From positions 1 through 42,097 of the forward strand of contig NZ_JALHLX010000019.1 of the NCBI RefSeq assembly GCF_022844385.1: 42,097 nucleotides of DNA, read 5' to 3'. Source of the DNA: Hydrogenophaga sp. Its GTDB lineage: Bacteria > Pseudomonadota > Gammaproteobacteria > Burkholderiales > Burkholderiaceae_C. Within the stretch, counting starts at the first letter, position 1, and the number at the start of each line of letters is the position of its first letter. The notes beneath the pieces were generated by a model, which worked only from the letters and a program-made list of their open reading frames with translations, was not told the origin of the DNA and searched no databases. Of the stretch, positions 24,992 through 34,175 are shown in pieces. The position numbers were made by a program, and so were the translations under genes.

Positions 24992-27900
24992 ATGTGGTTC
25001 ACCCAGGTCTCGCTGCGCAATCCGGTGTTCGCCACCATGGTGATGGTGGCCTTCGTGGTGCTGGGCATCTTTTCGTTCCAGCGCCTGCAGGTCGACCAGT
25101 TCCCGAACATCGACTTTCCGGTGGTGGTGGTGACCACCGCCTACCCCGGCGCATCGCCCGAGATCGTGGAGTCCGAGGTCACCAAGAAGGTCGAAGAAGC
25201 GGTGAACGCGGTGGCCGGTGTCAGCACGCTCACCTCGCGCAGCTACGAAGGTTCGTCGATCGTCATCATCGAGTTCCAGCTCACGGTGGACGGGCGCAAG
25301 GCGGCCGAAGACGTGCGCGAGAAGATGGGCATCCTGCGCCCGGTGCTGCGCGACGAGGTGGAAGAGCCGCGGGTGCTGCGCTTCGACCCGGCGGCTCGCT
25401 CCATCTGGTCGGTGGCCGTCATTCCAGAGGCCGTGAACGGCAAGACACCGAGCGCGGTGGAACTCACCACCTGGGCCGAACAAACCTTCAAGAAGCGCCT
25501 GGAAAACGTGCGCGGCGTGGGCTCGGTCACGCTGGTGGGCGGCACGCAGCGCGCCATCAACATCGAGCTCAACCCCTCGGCCATGGAAGCGCTGGGGGTG
25601 ACCACCGAGCAGGTGACCAGCGCCGTGCGCAACGAGAACCAGGACCTGCCGGTGGGCACGCTCAAGACCGGCGAGAGCGAGCGTGTGGTGCAGGTGCTCT
25701 CGCGCCTGCAGAACCCGCAGGATTTCGGCGACATCATCGTCGCGCGCCGGGCCGGCCAGGCGGTGCGCCTGTCGCAGGTGGCCACGGTCAACGACGGAAC
25801 CGAAGAGGTACAGAGCCTCGCGCTCTACAACGGCCAGCGCACGCTGCTGCTGCAAGTCCAGAAGGCGCAGGACGAAAACACCATCGCGGTGACCGATGGC
25901 CTGAAGGCGGCGGTGGAAAACCTGCGCGCCGAGCTGCCGCCGGGTATCCGGCTGGAGCAGATCGCCGACGGCTCGCGGCCCATCCGCGTGTCGGTGGACA
26001 ACGTGCGACGCACGCTGATCGAAGGTGCGCTGCTCACGGTGCTGATCGTCTTCCTGTTCCTGAACTCGTGGCGCTCCACCGTCATCACCGGCCTCACGCT
26101 GCCCATCGCACTCATCGGCACTTTCTTCTTCATGAACCTCTTCGGGTTCACCATCAACATGATCACGCTGATGGCGCTCACGCTCTCGGTGGGTCTTCTG
26201 ATCGACGATGCCATCGTGGTGCGTGAGAACATCGTGCGCCACGTGCAGATGGGCAAGACGCCGTACAACGCGGCCATGGAAGGCACGCAGGAAATCGGCC
26301 TGGCCGTGCTGGCCACCACGCTGTCCATCGTGGCGGTATTCCTGCCCATCGGCTTCATGGGCGGCATCATCGGCAAGTTCTTTCACGAGTTCGGCATCAC
26401 CATGGTGGCGGCGGTGCTCATCTCGATGTTCGTGAGTTTCACGCTCGACCCGATGCTGTCGTCGGTGTGGCACGACCCCGAGATTGAAAAACACGGCAAG
26501 GGCGCTGCACCGCGCACGCTGTACGACAAGACCATCGGCCGCGTCACCGGCTGGTTCGACCGTTTCCAGGACGACCTGGCCGACACCTACCAGACGACGC
26601 TGCGCTGGTCGCTCAAACACAAGCTGGCCACGCTGGGTGTGGCGCTGGCCACCTTCATCGGGAGCTTGTTCGTGCTGCCGCTGCTGGGCACCGAATTCGT
26701 GCCCAAGGCCGACTTTTCGGAAACCTCGCTGAGCTTTCACACGCCGGTGGGCTCGTCGCTGCAGGCCACCGAGGCCAAGACGCGCGAGGTCGAGGCCATC
26801 CTGCGCCAGTTCCCCGAGGTGAAATACACGCTGTCCACGCTGAACACAGGCATTGCGCAGGGCACCATGTACGCCAGCGTGTATGTGCGCCTGGTCGACC
26901 GCAAGGACCGCACGCTGAGTGCAGACGCCATGTCGGCCCAGCTGCGCGAGCGCTTGCGCAGCGTGCCCGGCATCACCGTCACGCACGTGGGCCTGCTGGA
27001 CGCCGTAGGTGGCAACAAGCAGGTGGAGTTCTCGCTGCAGGGGGACGATCTGGCCGAGCTGGAACGTCTGAGCGCCTCGGTGATGGAGCGCATCCGGCCC
27101 ATCGTGGGTCTGGTCGATCTGGACGCCAGCGTGAAACCCAACAAGCCCACGGTGGACGTGAAGTTGCGGCGAAAACTGGCGTCTGACGCCGGCATGAACG
27201 TGGCGGCCGTGGGTGGCGCGCTGCGCACGCTGGTCGCCGGTACCACGGTGGGCAACTGGCGCGCCCAGAACGGCGAGAGCTACGACGTGAACGTGCGCCT
27301 GGCGGCCAGCGAACGCGAACGCGCCAGCGATCTTGAACAACTGCCCTTCATGGTCGGCACCGCCGCCGACGGCACCGCCCGCGTGGTGCGCCTGGGCCAG
27401 GTGGCCGAGGTGGTGGCCTCCACCGGCCCCAACCAGATCAACCGACGCAACCTCAACCGCGAGGTGTCGATCAATGCCAACGTGTTCGGCCGCTCTGCCG
27501 GCGAGGTGTCGGCCGAGATCAAGCAGGTGCTCGACAGCACGCCTTTCCCGCCTGGCTACCGATACGAGTTCGGCGGCTCCACCAAGAACATGCAGGAATC
27601 GTTCGGCTACGCCATCTCGGCACTCGCCCTGGCCATCATCTTCATCTACATGATCCTGGCCAGCCAGTTCCAGAGCTTTCTGCAGCCACTCGCCCTCATG
27701 ACGGCGCTGCCGCTCACGCTGATCGGCGTGGCGCTGGCCTTGCTCATGTTCGGCTCCACCATGAGCATGTTCTCGGTCATCGGCATCGTGCTGCTGATGG
27801 GCCTGGTCACGAAAAACGCGATCCTGCTGGTGGACTTTGCGATCCGCGCACGCAACGGCCTGGCCGGTGAGGCCCCGATGGACCGCGAGTCCGCCCTGCT

Positions 27901-28171
27901 GCTGGCGGCCCGTGTGCGGCTGCGCCCCATTCTCATGACCACGCTGGCCATGGTCTTCGGCATGGTGCCGCTGGCGTTTGCACTGACCGAAGGCTCGGAA
28001 CAGCGCGCGCCCATGGGCCAGGCCGTCATCGGCGGGGTGATCACCTCGTCGCTGCTCACCCTGGTGGTGGTGCCGGTGGTGTACTGCTACATGGACGATC
28101 TCGCACAGTGGTTCCGCCGCAAGCTCGGCATGGGCCCCAAGTTGGCTGAGCCTGTGGTGTCCGCTCCGTAA
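24992..28171 (+). CDS. RND-family efflux permease
   Basis: A 1059-residue inner-membrane proton/drug antiporter of the HAE-1/AcrB type. The first transmembrane helix (NPVFATMVMVAFVVLGIFSF) is followed by the porter domain start QVDQFPNIDFPVVVVTTAYPGASPE. Helix 4 contains LSVGLLIDDAIVVRENIVRH with the proton-relay aspartates, and a repeat-related second half begins near residue 550 (LATLGVALATFIGSLFVLPLLG). MGLVTKNAILLVDFA and GMVPLAFALTEGSEQRAPMGQAVIGG mark the C-terminal half. The length is complete. No substrate can be named; the family exports drugs, dyes, solvents or signals. Confidence 0.95.
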   Translation: MWFTQVSLRNPVFATMVMVAFVVLGIFSFQRLQVDQFPNIDFPVVVVTTAYPGASPEIVESEVTKKVEEAVNAVAGVSTLTSRSYEGSSIVIIEFQLTVDGRKAAEDVREKMGILRPVLRDEVEEPRVLRFDPAARSIWSVAVIPEAVNGKTPSAVELTTWAEQTFKKRLENVRGVGSVTLVGGTQRAINIELNPSAMEALGVTTEQVTSAVRNENQDLPVGTLKTGESERVVQVLSRLQNPQDFGDIIVARRAGQAVRLSQVATVNDGTEEVQSLALYNGQRTLLLQVQKAQDENTIAVTDGLKAAVENLRAELPPGIRLEQIADGSRPIRVSVDNVRRTLIEGALLTVLIVFLFLNSWRSTVITGLTLPIALIGTFFFMNLFGFTINMITLMALTLSVGLLIDDAIVVRENIVRHVQMGKTPYNAAMEGTQEIGLAVLATTLSIVAVFLPIGFMGGIIGKFFHEFGITMVAAVLISMFVSFTLDPMLSSVWHDPEIEKHGKGAAPRTLYDKTIGRVTGWFDRFQDDLADTYQTTLRWSLKHKLATLGVALATFIGSLFVLPLLGTEFVPKADFSETSLSFHTPVGSSLQATEAKTREVEAILRQFPEVKYTLSTLNTGIAQGTMYASVYVRLVDRKDRTLSADAMSAQLRERLRSVPGITVTHVGLLDAVGGNKQVEFSLQGDDLAELERLSASVMERIRPIVGLVDLDASVKPNKPTVDVKLRRKLASDAGMNVAAVGGALRTLVAGTTVGNWRAQNGESYDVNVRLAASERERASDLEQLPFMVGTAADGTARVVRLGQVAEVVASTGPNQINRRNLNREVSINANVFGRSAGEVSAEIKQVLDSTPFPPGYRYEFGGSTKNMQESFGYAISALALAIIFIYMILASQFQSFLQPLALMTALPLTLIGVALALLMFGSTMSMFSVIGIVLLMGLVTKNAILLVDFAIRARNGLAGEAPMDRESALLLAARVRLRPILMTTLAMVFGMVPLAFALTEGSEQRAPMGQAVIGGVITSSLLTLVVVPVVYCYMDDLAQWFRRKLGMGPKLAEPVVSAP

Positions 28172-28221
28172 AATCCAGCCATCCCTTTCCATCTTCCAGA
28201 CGCCCTCCAGGAGCCCCCTCC

Positions 28222-28929
28222 ATGACGACGACCACCGCGCCGACCATCCACACCGGCTTTGACCAGGCCCGCTTCAACATGATCGAGCAGCAGATCCGCC
28301 CTTGGGAGGTGCTCTCCCCCCAGGTGCTGGAACTGCTGTCGCGCATCCACCGCGAAGCCTTCGTGCCCGCCGCGCACCGCGCCCTGGCCTTTGCCGACAT
28401 GGAACTGCCCCTGACCCACCCCGCCGTGGACGGCCAGTGCATGCTGGCGCCCAAAGTCGAAGCCCGCCTGCTGCAGGACCTGGACCTCAAGCCCACCGAC
28501 AAGGTGCTGGAAATCGGCAGCGGCAGCGGCCACATGGCCGCCTTGCTGGCCAGCCTGGCGCACAGCGTGGTTACGGTCGAGATCGACCCCGTGCTGGCTA
28601 GCACCGCGCGCGAGAACCTGCGCAACGCCGGCATGGCCAACGTCGAGGTCAAACACGCGGACGCCGCCGCGCAGGGCTTTGCCGCCTGCAGCGTCAACGG
28701 CCCGTTCGACGCCATCCTGCTCAGCGGCTCGGTCGCCGAGATCCCGCCCGCCCTGCTCGCCCTGCTGGCCCCCGGTGGCCGGCTGGCGGCCGTCGTCGGT
28801 CATGAGCCCATGATGCGCGCCACCATCGTCACCCGCATTGCCGATGCCTCGTTCCAGACCGCCCAACCCTGGGACACCGTGGCGCCGCGCCTGCTGAACT
28901 TTCCCGAGCCCTCGAGCTTCCGCTTCTGA
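28222..28929 (+). CDS. pcm: Protein-L-isoaspartate methyltransferase family protein
   Basis: A 235-residue SAM-dependent methyltransferase of the Pcm family. Motif I is VLEIGSGSGHMAALLA (95-110), and the acidic end of the next strand is VTVEIDP. The family's usual substrate box, GQTIS, reads GQCML here (71-75), so the Ser that contacts isoaspartate is absent and classic repair activity is uncertain. AGGAG precedes the ATG. The gene sits between the RND pump and the rhodanese-tolC pair, an order I recall from other Comamonadaceae. The name follows the family, not proven activity. Confidence 0.8.
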   Translation: MTTTTAPTIHTGFDQARFNMIEQQIRPWEVLSPQVLELLSRIHREAFVPAAHRALAFADMELPLTHPAVDGQCMLAPKVEARLLQDLDLKPTDKVLEIGSGSGHMAALLASLAHSVVTVEIDPVLASTARENLRNAGMANVEVKHADAAAQGFAACSVNGPFDAILLSGSVAEIPPALLALLAPGGRLAAVVGHEPMMRATIVTRIADASFQTAQPWDTVAPRLLNFPEPSSFRF

Positions 28930-28950
28930 GGCCTTCGTTCAAGGACACCC

Positions 28951-29301
28951 ATGAAAGCGATTCAACCCGGCCAGCTCGACACATGGCTCACGCAGGTGGC
29001 CAGCGAGGTGCCCACAGGCGGCATGCCCGTGGTGCTTGACGTGCGCGAGCCCTGGGAACTGCAGACCGCCAGCGTTCAACCCGTCGGTTTCGAGCTGCGC
29101 CACATCCCCATGCGCAGCGTGCCCCAGCGCCTCGCCGAGCTCGACCGCGACCAACCCATCGCCTGCCTGTGCCACCACGGCATGCGCAGCGCCCAGGTGG
29201 CGAACTTCCTGATCAACCAGGGATTCACGCAGGTGGTGAACATCCACGGCGGTATCCACGCCTGGTCGCAGGAACGCGACCCCGCTGTTCCGGTCTATTG
29301 A
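28951..29301 (+). CDS. Single-domain rhodanese-like sulfurtransferase
   Basis: A 116-residue cytoplasmic rhodanese domain. The active-site loop is CLCHHGMRS with the persulfide-forming Cys74, and the preceding VVLDVREPWELQ (27-38) is the CH2A-type signature. AAGGA lies before the ATG. It is transcribed with pcm (21-bp gap) and upstream of the tolC-family gene. The sulfur acceptor is unknown. Confidence 0.92.
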   Translation: MKAIQPGQLDTWLTQVASEVPTGGMPVVLDVREPWELQTASVQPVGFELRHIPMRSVPQRLAELDRDQPIACLCHHGMRSAQVANFLINQGFTQVVNIHGGIHAWSQERDPAVPVY

Positions 29302-29353
29302 CCGACCACGCCACCTCTGGTCATTCGCTCGCCATTCGTTTCAAAGGAACTCC

Positions 29354-30712
29354 ATGACAGTCCCGCACGCAGCCGCTTCCCAGGGGAGCCGCCCTTCTTC
29401 CATGAGCCGACTGGCTGTTGCCGCCTGGCTGGCGCTGGGTGCGGCCTCGGGTGCACACGCGCAAAATCTGGTGGAGCTCTATGAAGCGGCGCGCGGTTTT
29501 GACGCGACCTTCCTCTCAGCCCGCTCGCAATACGAAGCCAACCTCTTCCGCGCCGACCAGGCCAAGGCAGGCCTCCTGCCCCAGGCGGGTCTGGGCGCTG
29601 CTGCCAGCTGGGCGCGGCGCGACATCAACGGCGGCCCCGACACCAGCAGCAACAGCCAGAGCGCGACACTCTCGGCCAGCCAGCCGCTGTACCGCCCGGT
29701 GAACCAGATCAACAACGACCAGGCCCTGCTCTCGGTGGACGTGGCCAAGGCCGCGCTCACGCTGGCCGAACAAGACCTGATCGTGCGCACCACGCAGGCC
29801 TACTTCGACGTGCTCGCCGCCACCGATACGCTGGCCTTTGTGCGCGCCCAGAAGACCGCGGTGGGCGAACAGCTCGCAGCGGCCAAACGCAACTTCGAAG
29901 TCGGCACCACCACAGTGACCGACTCGCGCGAAGCGCAAGCCGGTTTTGACCTGGTCGTGGCACAGGAGATCGCCGCCGAGAACGACCTGCGGGTGAAGCA
30001 GCTCACGCTGAACCAGCTGGTGGGTCGGGCCGCCGTGTCACCCAAGCCCCTGGCTGCGCCGGTGGTGCTGCCGCCCTTGCTGCCGGCCGACCCGCAAGCC
30101 TGGGTGGCGCTCAACGACGCGACACATCCCACCATCCTGCAAGCCACGCGCGGGCTGGAAATCGCGCAGCTGGAAACCCGCAAGGCCGAAGCCGGCCACA
30201 AGCCCACGGTGGACCTGGTGGCCCAGTACCAGGTGGCGCGCGCGCCCTCCACGCTCACCCTGACGCAGAACACCGTGCGCAGCAACAACGCCAGCGTGGG
30301 CGTGCAGTTCAACATGCCGCTGTTCGCCGGCTACGCGATCCAGAACCGCGTCAAGGAAACCATGGCGCTCGAAGACAAGGCCCGCACCGACCTGGAAGCC
30401 GCCAAACGCGGCGTGGATCTGGCCACGCGCAGCGCGTTCCTGGGTGTGCTGTCGGGCCAGGGCCAGGTGAAGGCACTGGAAGCAGCCGAGGCCTCCAGCC
30501 AGAGCGCCCTGGACGCCAACCGCCTGGGCTACCAGGTGGGCGTGCGCATCAACATCGACGTGCTCAATGCACAAAGCCAGCTCTTCCAGACCAAACGCGA
30601 TCTGGCCCAGGCGCGCTACAACGTGCTGCTCGGCGGGCTGCGTCTGAAGCAGGCCAGCGGGCGGCTGGTGCCTGAGGATTTGTTGCCGATCAATTCGTTG
30701 CTGGCGCCCTGA
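29354..30712 (+). CDS. tolC: TolC-family outer-membrane efflux channel
   Basis: Forms the trimeric outer-membrane duct for tripartite pumps and type I secretion. The 452-residue protein starts with a signal peptide (hydrophobic core LAVAAWLALGAASG, cleavage near AHA-QN), followed by two structural repeats with long helices (NLVELYEAARGFDATFLSARSQYEANLFRADQAKAGLLPQ is split here as NLVELYEAARGFDATF and DQAKAGLLPQ). NTVRSNNASVGVQFNMPLF and LGYQVGVRINIDVLNAQ are family hallmarks. AAGGA lies six bases before the ATG at 29354; a second ATG 48 bases later would also leave a good signal peptide. It completes the efflux set with the adaptor and pump. It ends 10 bp from a converging gene with no terminator visible. 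Confidence 0.94.
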   Translation: MTVPHAAASQGSRPSSMSRLAVAAWLALGAASGAHAQNLVELYEAARGFDATFLSARSQYEANLFRADQAKAGLLPQAGLGAAASWARRDINGGPDTSSNSQSATLSASQPLYRPVNQINNDQALLSVDVAKAALTLAEQDLIVRTTQAYFDVLAATDTLAFVRAQKTAVGEQLAAAKRNFEVGTTTVTDSREAQAGFDLVVAQEIAAENDLRVKQLTLNQLVGRAAVSPKPLAAPVVLPPLLPADPQAWVALNDATHPTILQATRGLEIAQLETRKAEAGHKPTVDLVAQYQVARAPSTLTLTQNTVRSNNASVGVQFNMPLFAGYAIQNRVKETMALEDKARTDLEAAKRGVDLATRSAFLGVLSGQGQVKALEAAEASSQSALDANRLGYQVGVRINIDVLNAQSQLFQTKRDLAQARYNVLLGGLRLKQASGRLVPEDLLPINSLLAP

Positions 30713-30722
30713 ACCACTCGGC

Positions 30723-31814
30723 TCAGCGGGTGCTGGCTTCAATCTCGGCCAACACCGCTTGCTCGGGTGCGGGCAGATCACCCGCCATCACCGCACGCAG
30801 GTATTGGCGGCGCATGCGCACCTGCAGCTCGCCCTTGTTTTTCTTGAGCAAGGGAATGCCCAGCAAACGGATGCTGGCGAAACAGAACGACGAGTGGAAA
30901 TTGCGCTTGTTCACCACCGCACGGATGTGGTCGATGGCCTGCGTGCGCCAGGCCTCTGACGTGGCGTCGGCCTGCAGCAGCGCGTCCCGTGCCCGCTCCA
31001 GCCCTGGGTCGGTGTAGGCGCCGTACACCAGTGTCTGGCGCAGGAACGCCGCGGACTGCTGCTCTACCGCGGCCATGAACCGGTCCCTGGAGTAAAGCCC
31101 TTCGCTGGGAACACCGGCGGCAAACAGCGTGCGCGAAAAACCGCGCTCACCCCGTCGCACAGTGAGGTATTTGTTGCTGGTCGATACGTAGTCGTTCCAG
31201 TAGTTGACGAACACCTCCGAAGTCAACACAGCACGTTTGATCAGGAAGAAGTACGACAGGAAAATGCCGGCATGCTCGGAGTCCGCCTCGGGCAGATCCA
31301 CATGCCGCAATGCGCCCAGAAATCCGGCGTTGGAAGCTTCCATCGACGCGAGCATTGTTTCGTTCGGGTCGAGCGGAAACCACACGCTGTCGTTGAGGAT
31401 GATCAAACTCTCCGGCGACACGCACCAGTGCCACAGCAGGCGAATTCCGTCGCGGTAACCACCGAAGTCGTAGCCGAAGTTGGGTCGCTCAACAAAGCGC
31501 CACACCCAGGGGCCCAGAGCCTGTTCGTCGGCTGCAGACACCGGTGAATTGGCCACCAACACCACCGAGTAGCCGCGCTCGCTGAGGTGGCGGCAAGTGG
31601 CCACCGCAGAGGCCGACATACCGCGCGGCTGGTACACCAGAAAAATGGCGACCTTGGGCCCCAGCGAAGCTGCACCGTTCATGACGCGAAAGCCGTTCGG
31701 GAATTGCCTGTCAAGCCGGCGCTGGCGGGCTGGGCCGATCAGTCGTTCAGGGATGGCCTGCAGTTGCTGGCGTGCGGTTTCCAGCTCGCGGCGGATCTTC
31801 CAAGCCGGGATCAT
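30723..31814 (-). CDS. Rhamnan-synthesis (RgpF)-like glycan protein
   Basis: A 363-residue protein that resembles the RgpF family of polysaccharide assembly proteins. Typical elements are VAIFLVYQPRGMSASAVATC near residue 55, the second strand GYSVVLVANSPVSAADEQAL, then RPNFGYDFGGYRDGIRL (110-126) and LIILNDSVWFPLDP (137-150), which matches the NDS box of that family. Such proteins act on rhamnose-containing or other surface chains and may be glycosyltransferases. The ATG at 31814 overlaps the ligase stop by four bases (ATGA). It is the last gene of the neu cluster. The sugar and linkage are unknown. Confidence 0.8.
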   Translation of the reverse strand: MIPAWKIRRELETARQQLQAIPERLIGPARQRRLDRQFPNGFRVMNGAASLGPKVAIFLVYQPRGMSASAVATCRHLSERGYSVVLVANSPVSAADEQALGPWVWRFVERPNFGYDFGGYRDGIRLLWHWCVSPESLIILNDSVWFPLDPNETMLASMEASNAGFLGALRHVDLPEADSEHAGIFLSYFFLIKRAVLTSEVFVNYWNDYVSTSNKYLTVRRGERGFSRTLFAAGVPSEGLYSRDRFMAAVEQQSAAFLRQTLVYGAYTDPGLERARDALLQADATSEAWRTQAIDHIRAVVNKRNFHSSFCFASIRLLGIPLLKKNKGELQVRMRRQYLRAVMAGDLPAPEQAVLAEIEASTR

Positions 31815-33019
31815 GCCGAGTGCTCCAGCGCAGACACGGGTGGGCGCCACCCAGCCAGCAGCAACGGAAGCACGGAGGCAAACAGATGCCGCTCGGTCGT
31901 CACCCAGAAAGGCCCGTTGATGAAGCTGTCGACAAACAGGATGGCGAGGAACGCCACCAGCAGGTTGCGGTAGCGCGCGGTCAGATCGAAGGCCGCCACC
32001 AGGGCCCGTTGCATCAGCATCACATAGCCGACCAACCCGATCACGCCGAAGTCGACCGCCACGAGCAAAAACTGGTTGTGCGGATGCACGCAGGCAACCG
32101 CGCACACACCCACATCGGCATAAATCTGTTCGGACAGGACCCGGTAGCCCGCCGTGCCGTGCCCCCACCACGGGCTGTCCATGAACATCGCCAGCGCGTT
32201 CTTCCACATGTCCAGCCGGTACCCGGTGGAAGTGGTGAACACACCGGCGTCTGTGTACTGCGCAAACTCGGCGAACATCGTGGTGACGCGATCGCGCAGC
32301 AGCGGCGATGAAAGAGACAGGAGCACCGCTGCCAACGCCACCAAGGCCAGCGCTCGCCACCGCCAAACGGGCGGCGCCGCCACCAAGGCGAGCGCACAGA
32401 ACATGGCGAGCAGCACCACCTGGCCGGTGCGCCCCTGCAGCAGGTGGGTGATGCTGAACACCGTGAACGCAGCCACCGACACCCAGGCCCAACGGATCCA
32501 CCCTTCACGTGCATCGATGGCGATCACCAATGCGAGTGCGGTGAAGAACGACATGGCCAGGCCCTGCGCGATGTAGTCGTTGAACACATGGTGCGAAACA
32601 CCCATGCCCTGGTTGTGGGAATCGGACCAGGGCACCTGGAACCAGATGTTGGCGTAGGTGCTCACCACCGTGATCACCGAGCCGATCGCAAATGCCAGCA
32701 GACCGTGGCGTTGCCACCGGGGATCGTGAAACAAGGTGAGCAGCATGAGCATGAGCGGCAGCTTGCTGTACACGTACAGGTGGTGGTTGATGTACGCCTT
32801 GGGCGCATCGGTGTACGTGATGCCCAGCAGCACCAGCGCGGTGAGCAGCACGGCGGGCAAGGTGATCGGGTGGCGGCGTATCACGTCGAACTTCCAGCGC
32901 CAGCGGCCGGAGAGGAACCAGCCGATCAGGATCAGCAGGATGCCGATGTTGACCAAAGCGATCGAGGTGGGCACACCGAGCAGCAACATCACCGCGCCGA
33001 CCTTGGCGGTGATGTCCAT
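31811..33019 (-). CDS. O-antigen ligase-like membrane protein
   Basis: A 402-residue inner-membrane protein with about ten to twelve hydrophobic segments. It has the Wzy_C/WaaL signature region: LLQGRTGQVVLL near residue 220 and a large periplasmic loop with GHGTAGYRVLSEQIYADVG and the conserved VHPHNQFLLVAVDFGVIGL. Such proteins either ligate O-antigen to lipid A-core or polymerise glycan repeats; the two cannot be told apart here. The start MDITAKVGAVMLLL at 33019 was preferred because upstream in-frame sequence is not family-like. It sits 34 bp after neuC and overlaps the next gene by four bases. Confidence 0.85.
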   Translation of the reverse strand: MDITAKVGAVMLLLGVPTSIALVNIGILLILIGWFLSGRWRWKFDVIRRHPITLPAVLLTALVLLGITYTDAPKAYINHHLYVYSKLPLMLMLLTLFHDPRWQRHGLLAFAIGSVITVVSTYANIWFQVPWSDSHNQGMGVSHHVFNDYIAQGLAMSFFTALALVIAIDAREGWIRWAWVSVAAFTVFSITHLLQGRTGQVVLLAMFCALALVAAPPVWRWRALALVALAAVLLSLSSPLLRDRVTTMFAEFAQYTDAGVFTTSTGYRLDMWKNALAMFMDSPWWGHGTAGYRVLSEQIYADVGVCAVACVHPHNQFLLVAVDFGVIGLVGYVMLMQRALVAAFDLTARYRNLLVAFLAILFVDSFINGPFWVTTERHLFASVLPLLLAGWRPPVSALEHSA

Positions 33020-33053
33020 CGAAGACCCGAAGCGCGCGCGAACGGAAGAAAGC

Positions 33054-34175
33054 TCAATCACCGGCAAAGGCCTTTTGCAACGGCTTGAGCCAGAAGTCGG
33101 GCCGGTTGAGCACCTCCACGAAGCCTGCCGCGGCTTGGCCGGCGCCAAACGTGGTGTCGGTTTGGAAGCGTGTTCCCCAGATGTTGTTGAGGAATCCATC
33201 GATCACCTCCGGATCCATCGCTGAACACGCTGTGATCGATGCACCGCTGGCACGCCGGTTTTGCCGCGTGCCCACTTCCAGGCTGGGCACCCCGAGAAAA
33301 GGTGCCTCGCGCACCCCCGCACTGCTGTTGCCCACCATGGCCGAGGCATTCTTCATCAGCTCGGAGAAGTAGTTGAACCGCATCGACGGTATCTGGCGGA
33401 AACGCTCCTTGGGCAGCCTCTCCAGCACGGCAAAGATGTCTTCGGTGCCAGGGTCGTTGTTGGGAGCGATCACCACGAAATTGCGTCCACTGGCTTCGAG
33501 CCGTGCGAACAGCGCCTGCGCCTGCGCGCCGATGGTGTCGGCCTCCGAGGTCACGGGGTGAAAGATCGCGATGCCGTAGTCGTCAAACGGGATCGCGTAG
33601 CGCTCCTTCACCTGCGCCAGCGTCACGCCCGAAGGCCTCGCGTGGGTGTCGAGTTCGGGCGAGCCGATGTTGTAGACGCTCTCCGGCGATTCACCGAGCG
33701 CGAGCACGCGCTGCTTCGCGCCTTCAGAGCTCACGAAGTGCGCGGCGCACAGCTTGGTGTTGCAGTGGCGGATGCTCTCGTCGATGGTGCCCGAGACTTC
33801 GCCGCCCTCGATATGTGCCGACGGGATGTACTTCATGGCGCAGACGATGGACGCGGCCAGCGCTTCCACCCGGTCGCCGTGGATCACCACCAGATCGGGC
33901 CGGTGCTCGTGCACAAAATCCGAGAAGCCCAGGATGGTCTTGGAGAGGATGAAATCCTGGGCATCACCTTCGCGCTGGTTGACGAACTCGAAGAACTCTG
34001 CGCCGGGAAAGCGTTTCACTTCCAGCCGCGTTTCGCCGTAGCGCCGCATCATGTGCATGCCGGTGATGAAAAAGCCCACGGCAAAACCGGCCTGTTGCGC
34101 GGCCAGCGCGAGCGGCTCCAGCTTGCCGAAGTCGGCCCGGGTGCCGGTGACGAAGAGCAGGCGCCGGCTGGTCAT
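33054..34175 (-). CDS. neuC: UDP-N-acetylglucosamine 2-epimerase (hydrolysing)
   Basis: Converts UDP-GlcNAc to ManNAc plus UDP, the first committed step to sialic acid. The 373-residue protein has LLFVTGTRADFGKLEPL at the N terminus, HGDRVEALAAS, AHIEGGEVSGTIDESIRH (about 150-167), YNIGSPELD and the UDP-binding GNSSAGVREAPFLGVPSL. The ATG overlaps the neuB stop by one base (TGATG). Without other legionaminate or pseudaminate genes in the window, a Neu5Ac route is the simplest reading; a LegG-like use of another UDP-sugar cannot be ruled out. Confidence 0.92.
   Translation of the reverse strand: MTSRRLLFVTGTRADFGKLEPLALAAQQAGFAVGFFITGMHMMRRYGETRLEVKRFPGAEFFEFVNQREGDAQDFILSKTILGFSDFVHEHRPDLVVIHGDRVEALAASIVCAMKYIPSAHIEGGEVSGTIDESIRHCNTKLCAAHFVSSEGAKQRVLALGESPESVYNIGSPELDTHARPSGVTLAQVKERYAIPFDDYGIAIFHPVTSEADTIGAQAQALFARLEASGRNFVVIAPNNDPGTEDIFAVLERLPKERFRQIPSMRFNYFSELMKNASAMVGNSSAGVREAPFLGVPSLEVGTRQNRRASGASITACSAMDPEVIDGFLNNIWGTRFQTDTTFGAGQAAAGFVEVLNRPDFWLKPLQKAFAGD

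Noticed and set aside
24734..28192. A 1152-codon open frame on the minus strand opposite the RND pump
   Set aside because: It is the mirror of a well-supported pump gene; the translation is His/Arg/Gly-rich with no domain.
31815..32501. Upstream extension of the RgpF-like protein through the ligase gene
   Set aside because: The extension is out of frame with a membrane protein that has WaaL motifs; the ATG at 31814 overlaps the ligase stop in the usual ATGA manner.
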